Below are positions 1 through 38,787 of a stretch of DNA of 64,000 nt, one piece after another; position 1 is the first letter of the stretch, and every line of letters begins with the position of its first letter. A program made the translations under genes and the position numbers. Source of the DNA: Amoebidium appalachense (Eukaryota; Ichthyosporea); NCBI GenBank assembly GCA_963693365.1, contig CAVNZM010000005.1, positions 8,494,001 through 8,558,000 of the forward strand, given 5' to 3'. The notes under the pieces are model-generated. The model saw only the letters and a program-made list of their open reading frames with translations, was not told the DNA's origin and made no database searches.

Positions 1-8
1 CCCCCCCC

Positions 9-237
<229 letters not shown>

Positions 238-256
238 AACATACATGACCATACAG

Positions 257-10709
<10,453 letters not shown>

Positions 10710-11088
10710 AGGGAAACATCACATACAAGTAGCACGTGCATATACAATCACACAGACATGCACACACACACGCAGGCACACACAGGCACACACATGCACA
10801 CGTACGTAGCACGTTGGCACATACACAGACAACATGTGCGTGTCTTCTAACGTAGTTGAATGCGCATGCACACTGGAAGATCGAGATACCAGTACATGCA
10901 CGCATACACGCGCATGTGTCGGCTCATCCGCAACATGTAAAAGAAAGGACGGAAGGAAGGCAAAATCAAAGGAAGAAAGAAACACAAAGCTACGTACACC
11001 CAGCATCCTGCTCACACACAAACATATGCATTAGCGCGTGCACACACACAGCCGCACATGCACGCACGCGCGCGCGCGCACACACACA

Positions 11089-11129
<41 letters not shown>

Positions 11130-13628
11130 GCTAGCAAGCAAACAAGCACATCAACTGCGGCGATTCCTTGACGACCTGAATTTGGGCTTTTGTAGATACC
11201 CTTAGATTGCATGGCTGTTCCGATAATTTAGAACGAGGCGGATGAGAGAGCAGGGACGAAGATCGAAGCAAACAAACGCAAAAAGAAAAGTGGTGGTGGT
11301 GGTGGTGGTGGTGGTGGGGGAGGAGGAGGAGGAGGGGGGGGGGGGAGGGGGGGGAGGGGGGGGGGAGGGGGGAATAAATACATTCAAGAAAATGATAAAA
11401 AAGAGGGAGGAGATGGATGGAACTGGAATGATGATGGCACGTCGTCAAAGGCGGATGAAAACGTGTTGTAATTTGATTGTACGTTGTACGTACCTTAGCT
11501 CTAGTGTTGTTTGCTGTGGAGAAGGGAAACATATTGGACACTTTAGGCTAGAATTAGTTTGGGTATGATACATGCCGCTGGCAAAAGCAGGGGCGATTAG
11601 TGTGCTATTTATCTAGTTAGCAAGGTGCTGGTTAGGAATTAGCCAAAGGTAGGCTAAGCGGAACTTATGAGCGGTTTCAATGTTTTTGCTCATTGAAACT
11701 CGTGTTTTTTTGTGCCTTTTTTGGTAGCTTAGGTAAGTTTTGTTGTTGTTGTTGGATGTAATTTGTATACGAGTGCTTGGCACTCTTTTTCTTAAGTTGT
11801 GCAGATGTCTGTTTACAGCTTGGTGACTTGGTGACTGACGATGGATTTTGGGGTACCGGTGTACATAAAGTCAATTTCCGTCTTTCAAGTTGGTGTTTTT
11901 TGCTTGAGTTTTCCTCCCTCCCTACTCCCCCCCCCCCCCCCCCCAAAAAAAAAAAAAAAAAAAAAAAAAAAACAAAAAAACAACAACACCTCCCCTCTTT
12001 TCCCTCCCCCTCCCCCCCCCCCCCCCCCCCCCCCCCCTGCTCTCCCCCCCTCCGCTGCCGCGCTCCCCCTCCACACACCACCGGCCACCACCACTGACCA
12101 CCACCCGCGCTCACACACACACATCATGATGACTTCAAATTGGTCTCTGACCGAGATCCTTTTGCCTACACATTTGCTCGACGGTTTCCTGCAGCTGTTA
12201 AACGTTTAAATTTGTGCAAGTTGTTGCAGGTAACACCGTTCTAAAACGAACAGTTTTGCAGACTGTCCTGAGAACGAATTAGAAGGCTTAACTCAAATCC
12301 CCCCCCCCCCCCCCCCCCCCCCCTCCCGCCCTCCCGCCCTCCCCCCCACGTCACGTACAAGCACGTCACACACACATGCACACGTGGTGAAAGGCGGTAC
12401 GGGTACACAGCACACGTACTGCACTCGATTACACACAATTCACACAAACGTTTAACACACAGCGCATGCACAACACTTGTGCATCGTCCGCACAAACTTT
12501 CAGATCTAGAAGGCCGCCAAATCGTGGGGAGTCCTCCCGGAGATCAACGGCTGCAGGGCACATCCGCCGGGCTCACGTGCGCGGGGGGGATGTTTTTCGT
12601 GGGGAGAGTGTTACCGTTAGAGGAATTTCTACTAATGTGCACATTGCATACACCAATCCTGCCCAAGTTAGCTCGCTCTGTGTCTAGTGGGGACGCCGTC
12701 CAAAGATGACCTAGGCATGGCGCCGCCGTGCACGGTCTGTAACACGTAGGTGAGTGAAAAGCGTACGCGTGAAAGGCAACCCGGTAGATTTATTGCGTTT
12801 ATTTAGTGGGTCTAAGATTTACCGTATGACGTCACATCGGCCTCATGTCGACCATGTATTGTACGTGTGATGGTGATCGCTTTGTCAAGGTGCTGCTATG
12901 TAACAGTAAATCACACTTTCGTGAGATTTTTCGGCATTCACGAAGCTCTGTGTAAGCTTTGAGCACTTGTGTGCTTCTAGCGCGTCTGGCCTAGCCAGTA
13001 CATAGAAGAACCAGAAGCAAAGCGCGCTAATCGACAATAGAGCCACTGGGATCTATTCCCTTTCATCTGATTGGCTAACCTGGCTCAGATCTAGAATTTA
13101 TTCGATCTATTCGAATTCTACAAATCTCACACAAAGATGCCAAGTTGCGCCACACGGTAAGGAAGCGGAAAAGCACATCTTGCATACATGTTGGCACCGT
13201 GAGCTTTGCAGAGGCAGAGGTAGATAACGAAGTGGCGACAGATTTAGAGTTAGAACATGCCTTTCATGACGACCGGCCGTCGAGCGCTTGGCTATGTACA
13301 GTAATCTCTCATACACAACACAAAGTAGATGGTGGTCACCTTTGGCTGGCCCTTCATATTTTTCGTCGTATTGGTTTTGGTGCCTCACTTGCAACTGCCT
13401 CGCTATTTTATGTTGTAAGAATATAAACTCTTTTAGAAGCATTTTAAGATACCACAGGGAGAAACCCTCAGCCCTGTCACTCGCCTACATATCGATCTTC
13501 TATCACCACAAACACACCTTGAGGGGCAAACACGGGCAAGTCTAAACACTGTGACTTCAAGTTAAACCAGTTCCCAAAAGTTTTTGAACGCATCCCGTGC
13601 ATTCAGGCTATAGTAAAAGCAGTTGAAA
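10710..13628. other. Intergenic region, PUF 3' side to cyclin 5' side
   Basis: No gene is supported here. It holds the PUF 3' UTR with CA-rich repeats (10740-10830, 11040-11128), (GGT)n at 11290-11316, G-rich 11317-11372, AATAAA near 11384, C/A homopolymers at 11929-11980 and 12012-12047, and C tract 12299-12325. From about 12700 to 13628 the sequence is repeat-poor and AT-richer, probably the cyclin promoter and 5' UTR. Short open frames at 12466-12709 and 13107-13545 show no recognisable domain. Confidence 0.6.
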
Positions 13629-14417
13629 ATGCCCGACTATGGCAGGTTACAAAACCCATTCGGCGGCCGAAGTGTCCCAACTTTCCCTTCGAATTCTCGG
13701 GCTAACCAGGCATGCGGTGGGCTCCCAACCCAGACACACGCAGAGAAATTATCGCGGCCACCCACCCCCTTTTCAGAGCCTGCGGAAATTCGTGTCCCGT
13801 GCCTACTAATTACCCCACCACATCGATGCCATTCCGACTCATCTTTCGTTGCACAGAAAAATCTGCTAATGCCACCACACGTTAACGTTCACTTTGAAGC
13901 CTGCATCTACCAACACACTCCAACTTTTATATACCCCGAAACCCACCCCGAAAACATATCTACAAACCTTACCACCACACCTATTCGCCAGAGCAAGGTG
14001 GGTGGTTACGCGGCCGGCCACCCACACCATCGCGAACCACTAAACGAGATTTTAAGCACGTTAATAAAATTTTTAGGTTTTACTCGAGCCGTATTTTTGG
14101 TGTCTCTGGTTTACAAACAACGCCTAGAGGCTGTGCTTGGGCCTATACAAATTAGCGGGCTGGATTTCAGTTTGTGTGAGGTTTGCACGACTGTTGCAAC
14201 GCTTATTCTTGCCAGCAAGCACTTGGAAGATATCAATTACACAAACAGGAGGTGGGCAGAGGTCTCTGGCATCCCGTCGGAGCATTTGAACGAGGTGGAG
14301 TTGCTTGTGTTCAAGTGCCTGGGCTATGATTTAAATGTTTCCCCGGAAGAGTTAGCGTCCCTCGGGTATGCATACCACAATTTGTTAAACGTAGCGATTG
14401 CGACTAATGAGATGTAA
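13629..14417 (+). CDS. PHO80/PCL-like cyclin, intronless
   Basis: 262 aa from ATG 13629 to TAA 14415; the frame is open two codons further upstream but without an ATG. Residues about 1-130 are Pro/His/Thr-rich with no domain. Residues about 140-250 form a cyclin fold of the PHO80 type: LNEILSTLIKF, a LVSLVYKQRL helix, then VATLILASKHLED followed by YTNRRWAEVSGI, LNEVELLVFKCLGYDL and VSPEE. The Ala-Ser-Lys-Xaa-Leu-Glu-Asp and Tyr-Thr-Asn...Trp motifs are hallmarks of the family. Known: such cyclins activate Pho85/CDK5-type kinases in phosphate sensing and the cell cycle. The partner kinase is not in this window. It is the only single-exon gene here, which could reflect retrocopying or simply a small gene. 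AATAAA occurs at 14703. Confidence 0.85.
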   Translation: MPDYGRLQNPFGGRSVPTFPSNSRANQACGGLPTQTHAEKLSRPPTPFSEPAEIRVPCLLITPPHRCHSDSSFVAQKNLLMPPHVNVHFEACIYQHTPTFIYPETHPENISTNLTTTPIRQSKVGGYAAGHPHHREPLNEILSTLIKFLGFTRAVFLVSLVYKQRLEAVLGPIQISGLDFSLCEVCTTVATLILASKHLEDINYTNRRWAEVSGIPSEHLNEVELLVFKCLGYDLNVSPEELASLGYAYHNLLNVAIATNEM

Positions 14418-14631
14418 TAGAGACTGTATTAACTACTACGAATGTAAGCATTTACGCAATATCTCGGGTATGTAGGTCCATGTCCCATGTTACAAATTGT
14501 ACGGGATTACACCACTGTACATGTGCCGATGTGTGTTCATGTTTGTCTATGTGGTTGTGTGGGTGGGGCTGGGGGGGGGGGGGTGCGGGGGGGTGTGAGG
14601 GGGGGGGGGGAGGGGCCCCGGGTGTGTGTGT

Positions 14632-14662
<31 letters not shown>

Positions 14663-14871
14663 GGGGGAGAGGGGGTAGAAAAGCCGCTGCGATGATGTCG
14701 AAAATAAACGGTAAGACGAGGCGCTGGCAATACGAAAAGGTCTTGAATTAAACGATCTTTCAAATCCGAATATAGGCAGGGTCCATCACAAACGAAATGA
14801 TATCCACCCCAAAGAAAGCATAGCCCCTTACACACTTTGGCCTCTTCTTGCCCCGCCTTCTTTCCTCCCCC

Positions 14872-14902
<31 letters not shown>

Positions 14903-14941
14903 ACCACCATCAATTGCAACAACAGAAACAATGATAAGGAC

Positions 14942-14973
<32 letters not shown>

Positions 14974-15366
14974 ACACACACATGCGCACATGCAACACAC
15001 ACACACACACACACGTGCATGCACGCACACATGCACACGCGCACACACGAACTTACACACGGGCGCACACACGCATGCACACACACGCACACACACACAC
15101 ACATAGTACACGCACACACGCACACACAGAACATACTGTTCATGGTTCACATATTCGGAATTATGTTACCGTAATGCGCTCGGTTTGTCGAGCTAAACAC
15201 GGGGCGGTAAGGGTTGGAAGGTGGGGAGGGATGTTATTTTTTTTTCTTTTTTTTTTTTTCCATAGTGCTATGGTGTGTGTGTGTGTGTGCGCGTGCGTGT
15301 GCGTGTCCCGAGGCTCTCTCTCTCTCTGCTCTCTCTCTGCTCTCTCCCCTCTCTCTCTCTCTTTCT

Positions 15367-15447
<81 letters not shown>

Positions 15448-16638
15448 CTGTGTCTGTGTCTGTGTGTGTGGCGGTGGTGGTGGTGGTGGCCGGGGAAGGA
15501 TGGGGTGGGGGGGGTGTACAAGGGTTGGGTAGCCTGGGGCCCCTGGGGAGGCTTGTGTGTGTGCGTGTGCGTGCGTGTTTGTGTACTGGTGTGTTCAACG
15601 GTTTGTGTACACGTGTGCCCAGGTTGAATGATAACCTCCTTCTCCCCCTCCCCCCCCCCCCCCCCCCCCCCCCCTCCCTATCGCTAACCCCTCCCACACC
15701 AAATTCACAGCAATATGCATCCGGATATCACTGAAAATGATGTGAAACATGAGAGGTATGCAATGGAAGACTGAAAATATTGAGGAAGAGTCCTTTGCTG
15801 TACTATATGTGAGCATTATTCCGCAATGTTGTGAACTCCATACCCACACACACGAGACTGTATTCATTTGTATCATGCTCGAATTGAATACAGAGCCTAA
15901 CATCACTATTTGCAGCTTTGCACACAGAAGGAAATTCGCCAAAATAACTCTTCATCTCAGGCAGGGGTGGCACCCGGATACTCAGCCGGGCTAGGCAGCC
16001 AGCTTGTGTGTGTCTGTGTTTGGGCCCCGGGGCCCGGGGGGTGGGTGGGTGGGTGGGGGGGGGGGGGGGGGGGGGGGGGTAGGGTAGGGTAGGGTATATG
16101 CCCCAAGAAAACATGTGCAAATTGACATGCAATGTTTATGTTTCAGATCGGTTTGCACTATTTATATCGCATACGATTTCATGAAGCTGCAAGTAACCCT
16201 CCAGGGGCAGCCAACTACAGGAAAAAACGCGTACATATTTGATTCTAGATCCTTCTAGATGATGCTATGCATACTATCGACATTCTGTTCTATAGATTAC
16301 AGATTCCGGTTCAAAAGGGCCTCGGAATCACCTTACGGATCATGCTTGATACATGCATACGGAACACACCGATGCCTGGCTAAGTCTCCAGTTATGCAGT
16401 TGTTCACATTATGACAACAAAACACACCACCCATTATGTACACCAAACTTTAAGTTTCCTCAAAAGAACATGCCCCCCTCCCTTCCCCCGTTGCCTGGGC
16501 CCGGCGGCCGGCCCCAAAACCCAACGGAAACAAAGAAAACGTATGAAGCAAAACTAAAAAACAAACCCCAAAACCCGACCTGTTAACTTCAAATTAGTCC
16601 CTCCACACAGCCACTCACCCAGTTCTAGCATCTTCTTT
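14418..16638. other. Convergent intergenic region (cyclin / beta-helix gene)
   Basis: This holds both 3' UTRs and no supported gene. G and GT tracts are at 14572-14670, a C tract at 14870-14902, A32 at 14943-14971, degenerate CA repeat 14972-15128, (CT)n 15305-15433, a C tract 15647-15674 and a G tract 16046-16078 followed by GGGTA repeats (16079-16096). The remainder (15700-16000, 16100-16638) is unique sequence without coding evidence. Confidence 0.6.
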
Positions 16639-17078
16639 TCAGTTCTCGACCGCGCCTGTAAACGGGGCGCTGCCGACAAACTCCCACGTCTTGCCGCTGG
16701 CATTCCACTCCTTCTGATAACGGATAATAGTCCTTCCGCCAGGGTTCGACTTCTCATCGTTCAGAATTCTGATCACAATGTCTTTTCCTCCCTCACCGAT
16801 GTTTCCTTCCATAACGGTGCTACTCTTGAACGTGAGCACACCACCCTTGTGCAATGCGTACATGGTGTCCCAAATAGCACCGCCCTTTGTCGATTTGTTG
16901 TCGGTGAACTTGGCGTCAATCGTGACGCGACCCGTCTCGAAGATGCGGTTGTTGGCAATGGCGCCGGCGCGGTCACCGATGGCCTGGTTGCCGGAGTACG
17001 TGCCCTGTATGTGTGTGTGTGCATGTTTGAGTGTATGTGTGTGTTGGGGGTGGTGGGGGGGGTTGTGCGGGTGGTTTC

Positions 17079-17146
<68 letters not shown>

Positions 17147-19374
17147 TGGTTGTTTGAGTTGGTTATTTAAAGTAAGGCATAATTCAACCTATCTCACAGT
17201 TATTGCAAAGGCCAGGTGATTATTGTCTGAAATGAGGTTCATATGCATTTAGTTGACCAGGTAGTTCAGAGCCATTGCCGGCTTGCGTTGTGCTGGGAGG
17301 TGGGGGGTGGCCCTGGGGGGAGGGGGGAAAGGGATAAAGACATGTATTCTTGTGTGTGTGCGTGTGTGTTTGCACACGCACATATGTAGTTGTGTGTGTA
17401 TGTGTGCAAGCAAAGCATAGCACGTGAATTGCGAGTATGCGGAGGTATGCTCGGAGAGGTGTGTGTGTGTGGGGGGAGGGGGGGGGGGGAGGAGAGGGGG
17501 TGACGGATGAGAGGGGAGGGTGGGGTGGGGGGGAGAGGAAGGAAGTTGAGGGGCAGGGGAAAAGTCCGGACGGGGGATAGTAATTACCGTGATAGTGACG
17601 TCACCCCCAATGTTCTGAAGCCACGAGGCACCGCCACGGCAGCCAAAGTCCTTGCTGAAGATGCACTCATTGTTCATAAAGTCCGCATTAAGAACAACAG
17701 TGGCGCCCTTGGGGATGTTCTTGATGTAGAGCCCGGCACCAGAATCGGCCTTGTTCCCCTCGAAACGAACACCGTTCATGGTGAGTGATGACTTGGAACT
17801 CATGTCGAGGATCATGAAGCCGGAGCCCACGCCGTGGCCGAACTCGTGCACGTTGTTCTTAAAGACGGTGTCGGTGACTGTGGCCTTACCGCTGAGCCTG
17901 TTGAACCAGATGGCTCCGCCGCCCTCGTACCGATCCTTGCCGATGGTGCCCACGCGGTTGTCTGAAAACTCGCTGTTGCTAATGGAAACGGTCCCTGTCT
18001 TGCCCAAGAAGAACACGGCACCACCGCGCGCCTAAAAGTGAAAAAGGAATGGGGGGGAGAGGGAGAAGGGCGGGGGAAGGAGGGTGGGCGGGCGGGCGGG
18101 CGGGTGTGTGTGTGTGTGTGTGTGTGGGGGGGGGGGAAGATGTATGGGGTTGTGTTTATGGGAATCATTAGGGGGGAGGTGGGAGGTGATAGAGAAGAGG
18201 GTGTTAGTGAACCGTGTGCTGTGCCCCCCCCCCCCTCCCTCCCCCCTCATATCCAGGCCCGACCACTTTCCCTCCATCACTCCATCTCCCTGTTCCTACT
18301 GCGCCCCTGCCCCCCCCCCCCCCCCTCCTCCACCATATCCAGGCCCGACCACTTTCCCTCCATCACTCCATCTCCCTGTTCCTACTGCGCCCCTGCCCCC
18401 CCCCCCCCCCCCTCCTCCACCTTTTCTCCTTCTGCAGTCCCCTCCACCCCCTCCCTTTCTCCCTCAACGCGGTTCCCACTTTCCCTCCGACACTTTCTGC
18501 CTAACACTCCCCATGGCAGGTTCCACGCACATCTCCAGTCCCTTCCACATCCACCCAACCCCACATTTCTACAAATTTACCCATGACCCTCCCCGCACGA
18601 CCTTCTTACCCCCGTCGCCCCTCCACCCCCCTTCCGTTACGTCCCCCCCTCCCCAACACCGCCATCCAACCCCTTTAAACACTTGTGCACACACACAACA
18701 CTCACCAAAGTCTTAAAGTTGCTGAAGTCACAGTCATCCACGGTTAAAGAAACAGGGCCGGTGGTCTCCCTGCGAGGGAATTCACCGTCACCCAAGTCAG
18801 GTGTGCGCAGAACCGACGAATAGCGCGTCATACCCGACCCAACCCACGACAACTTCTTAAAGGCAATCTTCTGATGGTCGCCCGTTGCACGCAAAACGGC
18901 ACCTTGGTCTGCGTTCATGTCCACGTTCACACGCGCACGGCCGCTTGTCCCACATCCCACAAAAGAGAGACTCCTGGTGAAAGCAACCTCACCCGTGACG
19001 CTCGATCCATCTGCAATGTTGATGGTTGCTCCGGTGCTGGCGGCGTTCACAGCGTCACCGATAGACTTGTAACATGTGCTGCCGATGGAGAACTGACAAC
19101 CGGAACCACATTTCCCACTGCTGGTGCCCGCATCAGCAGACTGGGTTGGGTCAGCGGAGGGTGTTGCTGTCTTCTTAGGCTTCTCTCCCTTGGTGGTGGT
19201 GGTGGGGGTTTCACCGGATGCAGGGCCGATGATCTTTCCCGTCTCGGAGTCTGCGAGGAAGTATTCACCTGTAGCGTCGTCGTAAACGGTCACCGTTCTG
19301 GATTCGACGACGGATGGGGCGAGGATTAGGAGCACGGCGCAGCAGACCGCTGCGTTTAGTTGAAGGAGCTTCAT
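16639..19374 (-). CDS. Secreted right-handed beta-helix-like repeat protein
   Basis: Three exons read on the minus strand: 18706-19374 (ATG at 19374), 17588-18031 and 16639-17004 (TGA). All junctions are GT-AG in phase 0, giving 492 aa. Residues 1-25 are a clear signal peptide (MKLLQLNAAVCCAVLLILAP then VVES). Next come a Thr/Pro/Lys-rich stretch (about 50-85) and a Cys-containing segment (KCGSGCQFSIGSTCYKSIGD). From about 110 on there are repeated rungs of the kind seen in parallel beta-helix proteins: ISNSEFSDNRVG, GGAIWFNRLSG, VFKNNV, VRFEGNKADSGAGLYI, FMNNECIFS, RGGASW and GGAIWD. The GGA-I/FxxN pattern resembles pectate-lyase-fold and Pmp-type repeats. No catalytic residues of a lyase are recognisable, so it may be an adhesin or wall protein. 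Function not assigned. Confidence 0.88.
17081..17142. repeat. (GT)n microsatellite, sense (CA)n, upstream of beta-helix exon 3
   Basis: About 31 GT units on the plus strand in the intron 17005-17587, so (CA)n in the transcript, about 75 nt upstream of the ACATACAG acceptor at 17005. Confidence 0.97.
18248..18419. repeat. 86-bp tandem duplication in a beta-helix intron
   Basis: The block from CATATCCAGGCCCGACCAC through TACTGCGCCCCTG and its C tract occurs at 18248 and again at 18334, offset 86. The intron also holds polypurine/polypyrimidine tracts and (GT)n at 18107-18125. Confidence 0.9.
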
Positions 19375-19426
19375 GGTACAGAATTCGAAGGGTGCTAAGG
19401 CCTACGTGTGTGGTTATGTTTTTTGG

Positions 19427-19433
19427 GTTTATA
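19427..19433 (-). promoter_or_regulatory. Possible TATA box of the beta-helix gene
   Basis: TATAAAC on the minus strand, about 55 nt upstream of the ATG at 19374. The position and sequence are plausible; no experimental support. Confidence 0.3.
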
Positions 19434-19925
19434 TGTACACGGTATGTGGCAAAGCTTCACACTGAGAAAGTGAACTGAAAAGAGCGTGAGTCTTTGTGTT
19501 TTGTCCAGCTGCTCAAAAACTTATGATTTCGGCACATGCCAAGGCATAGCTTCCTAGAGCAGTTTCCCTGGAAATTCTGATTCCCAGGATTTCTCCATAA
19601 TTATATGAACATCCCATATGACGCCATACATTAAATTATAGCACAGCAAAAACAGGGGTATTGTATGGGCTCCTATTTCTTGTTTGCAATTTTGAGGGGC
19701 TAGATGAATATCAATAATTACTATTTGGCATAATATGTTGATAACTTGATAGGTTACATATAGCCGATCGGCGATCCCACAAACCGTCTAGTTTAATGTT
19801 TTGCAACATTTCCGTTCAGACCCCATCGCTGACGGATTAAAAGCGTAGTCAGGGGTGAACTCGATGAATGTGCCACTCGGAACAGTGATTGGTTCATCTT
19901 GTTCTGGATATTTCATTGGCTGTCA

Positions 19926-19953
19926 GGGCTAGCCTGTACTGAGAGGCTAGCCC
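19926..19953. other. Perfect 10-bp inverted repeat (hairpin)
   Basis: GGGCTAGCCT and AGGCTAGCCC flank an 8-nt spacer. It is upstream of the beta-helix gene and could be a cruciform or protein-binding site; function unknown. Confidence 0.6.
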
Positions 19954-20869
19954 GGCAAGTGGAGACTCGAGACTCAAGAAAACCGCGTTAATACAATACT
20001 TAGGCAGGTACAATTATTAACAGAACCCTTTAATTCATTAAATAATTTAATTTATTGTGTCTGCCAAAGAATAGTGCCGGTTGCGTTTTGTGCACTATAC
20101 ACACGAAATGATACGACTATGGCGACAAACCCACGACTCAATGATGATCTATGGAGGAATGTACACAAAGCACACTGATTGGGTGCTCATTTAACCACGA
20201 GATTCCAAATGATCTGATTGGATTCGGACCCAGATCATCAAAGAGGCTCACACAAACTGACAGGGTCCAAAAATTCCAAAAATAACCATCAATCACGTGT
20301 ATACACGTGTGTGGATACTCACAGTCACATGCACGGCGTTTCACCTGAGCGTGGCACCGTCACCGTGCTCACACTTCAAGTTCACGCACCTTTTGCACGA
20401 CTCAATGACTCATGAAGCTAATATTAGCAGCTGATGTCACTCTTATGTCAGCTGATAACTAGGGACTGCCGAACATGTGCGTATATTTTAATAATTTAAT
20501 AATTTACACGCCACACCTTTTGTCCTTCCCCTACATCAGTACATCGTGAAAAATGTAGCCTATAGACTCAACGCTCTACATTAGATCTTTCATCAATTCA
20601 CGAACTGCTGCATTCGCCCACATTATGACAACCTATGATTCGACTATGTCGACAACCCCCAAGCTTGGTTTGATCACGAACAATATGTTCCAAAATCAGT
20701 CTTATGATATCATTTTGGCAATGGTGGAACGTGGTCCCCTCATGCTGACTGAGACGGTCTCTCAATCCTGCAAAATGCACAAGAAAAGCAAATTAATAAT
20801 CCCCCCCCCTCCTCCTCCATTTGAATCCACACTGTGGCACACACACACTGTCACAAGCACACACGCACA

Positions 20870-20889
20870 TCACACACGCACGCACACAC

Positions 20890-20922
<33 letters not shown>

Positions 20923-21021
20923 AACACGCGCGCGCTGCATACACACACACACACACACACACAATACTACATACACGCACGCACACGCACATTGTCAAAT
21001 ACGCACGCGCTGCTGCATACA

Positions 21022-21072
<51 letters not shown>

Positions 21073-21077
21073 CACTA

Positions 21078-21140
<63 letters not shown>

Positions 21141-21141
21141 C

Positions 21142-21209
<68 letters not shown>

Positions 21210-21210
21210 C
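20870..21210. repeat. (CA)n and (CTA)n compound repeat
   Basis: CA arrays at 20935-20962 and 21079-21208 flank about 13 CTA units and (CCA)4. Confidence 0.97.
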
Positions 21211-21519
21211 TGTGAGACAAGTATAACACGCACCCTCACACAGCGCCACACACACACATGCACTGATACAGACAGAAACAGACACACACACACACACACA
21301 TTTTCACACTCACGACCACACACCTACCACACATTCTGCCACAGTGACCTACACAAACTTCCACCTTAACACACACGCAAACACACAGACCGTTAAGAAA
21401 CCCTGATGTGGATCATCGGATAACAAAACCGAAGGGGTAAAAAATGGTTTTCAGACTTACAACACTAGTTAAATTTAAAAGTAACTAAGAACCTGTCCAG
21501 CCAGATCTTGCAAGATTTG

Positions 21520-21534
21520 TTACAGTAGCACTGG
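21520..21534 (-). CDS. Candidate terminal RasGEF exon (Pro-Val-Leu-Leu-stop)
   Basis: After the donor following exon 21973-22130 (phase 0), the acceptor TTCTGGTAG gives CCA GTG CTA CTG TAA in frame. It is short with a weak pyrimidine tract; other short terminal exons are possible. Confidence 0.2.
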   Translation of the reverse strand, partial: PVLL

Positions 21535-21603
21535 CTACCAGAACATTATCTTCGTTTTCTTCTCAGGCTGCTCTCCTTTCTTGGCTCCCTCTCCCTCCCT
21601 CTT

Positions 21604-21607
<4 letters not shown>

Positions 21608-21657
<50 letters not shown>

Positions 21658-21833
21658 CCCCTCCCTCCCCCTCCCTCTCCCCCCTCGACTCCCCACCCCC
21701 CACCCCCCCTTTCTGTCTTTGTCTCTTCCTTTATCTCCTGGTCTTGCCCCCAACCCCTCATCTATCTCCCCCCCCCCCCCCTCCCCCCCCACGCCCCCCC
21801 CCTCCCCTCCGCCCCCCTCTCTTCTTTGAAAAG

Positions 21834-21900
<67 letters not shown>
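21608..21900. repeat. (CT)n and (GT)n arrays, RasGEF 3' intron
   Basis: (CT)n at 21608-21654, C-rich 21655-21820 and (GT)n 21837-21899. On the RasGEF sense strand this is (AC)n starting about 70 nt after the donor at 21972, then purine-rich sequence. Confidence 0.95.
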
Positions 21901-21902
<2 letters not shown>

Positions 21903-21972
21903 GGGGGGCTGGAGGGGAAAACCCATCTATTCTCAAGTGCACGTGCACACAGTGAGGATATGAGGTAGGTAC

Positions 21973-38787
<16,815 letters not shown>

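Larger units (their letters stand above)
19375..21519. other. Intergenic region, RasGEF 3' side to beta-helix 5' side
   Basis: From 19375 to 20800 the sequence is AT-richer and nearly repeat-free, with the hairpin 19926-19953; it probably includes the beta-helix promoter. From 20840 to 21390 it is CA repeat interrupted by (CTA)n at 21026-21064. No open frame here shows a recognisable product. The last RasGEF exon may lie in the right-hand part. Confidence 0.55.

Noticed and set aside
12466-12709. Small open frames between the PUF and cyclin genes
   Set aside because: No domain, overlapping frames equally open, no splice or start context.
16079-16096. Telomere-like GGGTA repeats
   Set aside because: Only about four units beside a G tract; interstitial simple repeat.
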